Source of the DNA: Pithys albifrons albifrons
Lineage: Eukaryota; Chordata; Aves; Passeriformes; Thamnophilidae
Reading direction: 5' to 3'
Length of the DNA stretch: 64,000 nucleotides
Assembly (NCBI RefSeq): GCF_047495875.1
Contig: NC_092463.1
Location: forward strand, 10,674,622 to 10,738,621
Part shown: positions 60,881 through 64,000 of the stretch, one piece after another
How the letters are laid out: each line of letters opens with the position of its first letter
Position numbering within the stretch: position 1 is the first letter of the stretch
Position numbers and translations under genes: made by a program
The notes under the pieces: generated by a model
Databases searched by the model: none
What the model saw: only the letters and a program-made list of their open reading frames with translations
Told to the model about the DNA's origin: nothing

Positions 60881-63800
60881 TGGCATTCCTCCTGCAGCCA
60901 GGGGACGGTCATGGGAAATGAGTACTTGGTGCTGTCAAGAAGGAGGATTTAGGGAGGAAAAGTGGGTCATGGAAAATTCCCAGCGTTGGTGGCTTCTCTG
61001 ACACCCAGAGAAGGTCCGCAGGGCACCCTCTGACAGCTCACAGACATCTCTGTTACAGACACCAACCCTCCCACCGCTGACCAGCCCTGGACAAAGGCAG
61101 AGGTTTTTTAACACCGAAGCAGAGCAAATCCCACGAAGCAGGAAAGGGAGAGCAGTCCAGGAGACCTTCCCTCCAGTAGCTCCTTGCAGGTTGCCAAGTC
61201 CGGCCCTGAACAGCAGCCGGCCTCTTTGATCCAGGGCTGAGAATGGGTTCATGGGAAAGGGGGAGGACAGAGGAAGGAGCCTGTCATCCCCCATCGCCCT
61301 CCGGCCTGCTGTGTGCAGGGCAGGTTGGGTCATGAGTGCAGCCGCTCCTTCCCCATCCTGCACGCACCTGCAGGTTTTCCTGCAGAACAGGTTTTCTAGT
61401 ATTAGTGATACTGCTGCTTCTTCCTGTCTCCCAGTCCCACCCCACAATGCTGAAGAAAAAAAAAAACGAACAAAGGCAGAGACAATATCATAAAAGACTT
61501 TAAAAAAAAGGAAATTGCAGGAGTTAGTGCCTTGTGCTTGTGAAGCTCCACAGCGTCTTAGTGCCCATCCCTGAACGCCCCCAGAAAGGCTCTCACACAG
61601 ACAGGTACCTGCTCTCCCACTTTTCCTCCCACCAGGAACACTCAGTTCCCTTTGAGTGATTCAGATAAAACCACCCCCTTTCCCAGGACAAGCCTGTTGG
61701 TGTTAACAAACAGGAAAGCGTCATTGATGACCTCTCACTCTTCGCCAACCATGCACCACAGCCACCTTTGTTTCCTGGCTTCCCTCTCCCTGATCTGGAG
61801 CAGGATGTAGCCAGCCATGCCTGTTGTGCTGAGCCTGGCCTCCCTCCTGACTCTCTCCCAGCCCACGTGCTCCTGCCTTCCCAAACAGATGATCCAGAGC
61901 AGATGTTTCACCCAACCACCCAAACTTGGACATGAAAAACTGAGAGTGCCTTCAGGTTCACACAGGTGAGGAGGTTCACCAAGGATGTTTAACTCTCTGC
62001 ACAGCTCCGGGGGCTTCTTGGGCATCTATTGCTTTCTGTGGCATTCATTTTTGCTAAAGTCAAATGCATTGCTCCTGTCTTCTGACATCAGGATTGACCA
62101 TGAGCTGGTTAGGAGTGCTCATCATCCCTACATCCCCTTTATTTTCAGTCAGCACGAGGAATGCACAGTTGATTAGTTCTGCCGACGTGGTACTGCTTTT
62201 TATGGTGTTTTTTTATTCCTAAACTCAACTCCAGAAAGTTGTGGTACTTGCTAAAAACTTTAGCTCCTCCATTTGGCTGCAAGATGAAGGTGTTGTTTGG
62301 TGACCTCCATGGGGTAGATCCAGCCTGCTTTCCTTATAGACATGCTTTCCTTCTCTTTTTCTGTACCACTCCACCTAAGCAGGGGTTTTGCCCTTCTGAA
62401 GGTGGTATGCTCCTGACAGCACTCTGAGTGGATATAATTACCACATCCTTCATCTTGGATTTTAGTTAAAGTCCACCTGGTAGTCAAGGACTTTATTTCC
62501 TTAAAATAGCCCTTTCTGCATTCTGGATCTTATATAGGAATCTTCAGCAAAATAAATGGAAACTGCAATCTACCCAATCCTGTTCATGGAGAAGGTATGA
62601 AGAATGCAAACTCCTCTAGTAAATGTCAAGTGATAAATAAGAATCTAAAAAAGATTGTTTAAAATCCCATTGCTTCCCTCCCACAGAGCAGTATTTTCCT
62701 GTCATTGCAGCAGTACTCTGACTTCCCATTTCTCCCTGAGTGTGCTTGTCCACCATCCACAACCACCCCAAGACCCACAGCACATCCAACTGGTACTATG
62801 AGCTCCTCTGGCTTGCAATACAGAGTACGAGCCCATGCTGAAGGAACAGAGAAAGCAGGAGATGGAATCCTTTAAATCCAGATTTCCCAGCCTCAGAGAC
62901 TACATGGAAAAGCCTTAATCTCTTCATTTAGTATTTTACTTATTTTATTTAGTCTTTTCCTAAATGAACTACTCTGTTCACAATTTGTAACTTTGTCCAG
63001 ATCAGTGACTATTAATTAATAAATAATTTGTTAACAATTTCCTGACTACATAAGGATGGGATTCTCTGGGGAAAATATATTTTCCTCATGTTTCTTTTAA
63101 AGCTGTCAGATTTCTACCTTAATTGCACAGATACAAAGCCAAACTCCATTGACGTCAATGCAGTTATCTGGGGTTTATTAATGTCAGATAAATATAAAAA
63201 ACAGTATCAACCAAAAATTCACACAGAATAATAAAACACCCACACAAACCTCCCGTTGAGTTGTTCGTGGTGCTGGTACTTCACTTACTTGCAATGTATG
63301 GCTGAACCAGAGCACTCCTTTGCATCATCTCTTTCCCCCTTAAGAAAGAAAATACTGAGCAGAAAATGCCCTTAAGGCAATGCTAATGGGGTGAGATTTG
63401 CACTAGAAAAAATGGCACTCTCCAGCTCAGAAAATGTCAGGGTCCTGGGAGCAGGAACAGGCTCTGCAGCCTCTTTCCCCTCCTCACAGGTGTGGGGCTG
63501 CCTGTGCTCAAGGTCAGCTCCAATACGGTGCAGCCAAGTAATGTTGGAGCTGAGCAATGTGGAAAGAGCAGTGTGAGAAAGTCCTGGGAGAAGCTGTCTG
63601 GGGACTCACCACCTTGGTACTTGGGCAGGGGCCCTTGTAAACTTGTGCACCCGTGTGGGCATGTCTGTGCCCAGCCATGGGCCTTGCTAATCCCAGCCGT
63701 GCCTTACTGACTGGGCTTCCTGGCTTCACTCCAGAGCTGTCCCTTCACAACTGATTTGCGTGGCCAGCACTGGCAGCTAATGGCATCCTGTTCACAGAAT

Positions 63801-64000
63801 CCCAGGACTCAGCTTTTTGCTGTGGCTGCGTTACTGAAGAGCCCCAGCTACTGAGTAAGCAATGACTTTGAAGCATGTGCAAGTGGAAAAACTGATGTGC
63901 TGAAAAGGTCGTTTACTGGCACTAATTACAAGAGGAAGAACACCGATTGGGTAAACCTGTTTCTTGCATGCCTAACCTCAAACATCAAAGATGTTTTTTT
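60881..64000. other. Intergenic sequence to window end, no gene recognised
   Basis: No exon or RNA gene is recognised. A stretch near 63145-63175 (ccattgacgtcaatgcagtt) resembles a motif of old amniote interspersed repeats and also contains a CRE-like TGACGTCA. I cannot tell which matters. A 10-base A-run lies near 61456. Confidence 0.6.

Overview
The window is vertebrate nuclear DNA, most likely from a bird. Genes are split by long AT-rich introns, splice sites are GT-AG, there are two CpG islands, and the recognisable repeats are CR1 LINEs of the avian type, one of them with the tail carrying tandem copies of an 'atagaatc' motif. The CR1 sequences look most like those of neoavian or passerine genomes, but I cannot name a species.

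One protein-coding gene can be supported. It is the 5' part of MARK3 (MAP/microtubule affinity-regulating kinase 3, Par-1 family) on the minus strand. Twelve coding exons run from the start codon at 37338 down to 103. They encode the N-terminal leader, the whole serine/threonine kinase domain, the UBA domain and the first part of the spacer, about 421 residues. The remaining spacer exons and the C-terminal KA1 domain lie beyond position 1. Every exon junction keeps frame, and the catalytic residues fall at human MARK3 numbering: K85, D178, D196 and activation-loop T211.

Layout: 1-2.6 kb, exons 12 to 8 packed closely; 2.6-11.8 kb, exons 7 to 4; 11.8-24.7 kb, introns 3 and 2 with exons 3 and 2; 24.7-37.3 kb, the 12.6 kb intron 1; 37.0-38.3 kb, a CpG-island promoter with upstream ORFs, a YY1-like site and a GC-rich minisatellite; 38.3-38.8 kb, a CR1 LINE touching the promoter. 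From 38.8 to 64 kb I find no exon of any protein family I recognise. This flank holds CR1 fragments (39.9-40.2 kb and 44.6-45.3 kb), short tandem repeats, a perfect hairpin, and a second, orphan CpG island at 60.4-60.9 kb.

Intronic extras are a tRNA-Gln(CTG)-like sequence in intron 3 beside a GC-rich block, and ancient CR1-like fragments in introns 1 and 2. I found no convincing novel biological system. The best leads are the minimal 88-nt intron 8 with weak splice sites, the start-overlapping uORF, the tRNA-like element and the orphan CpG island.
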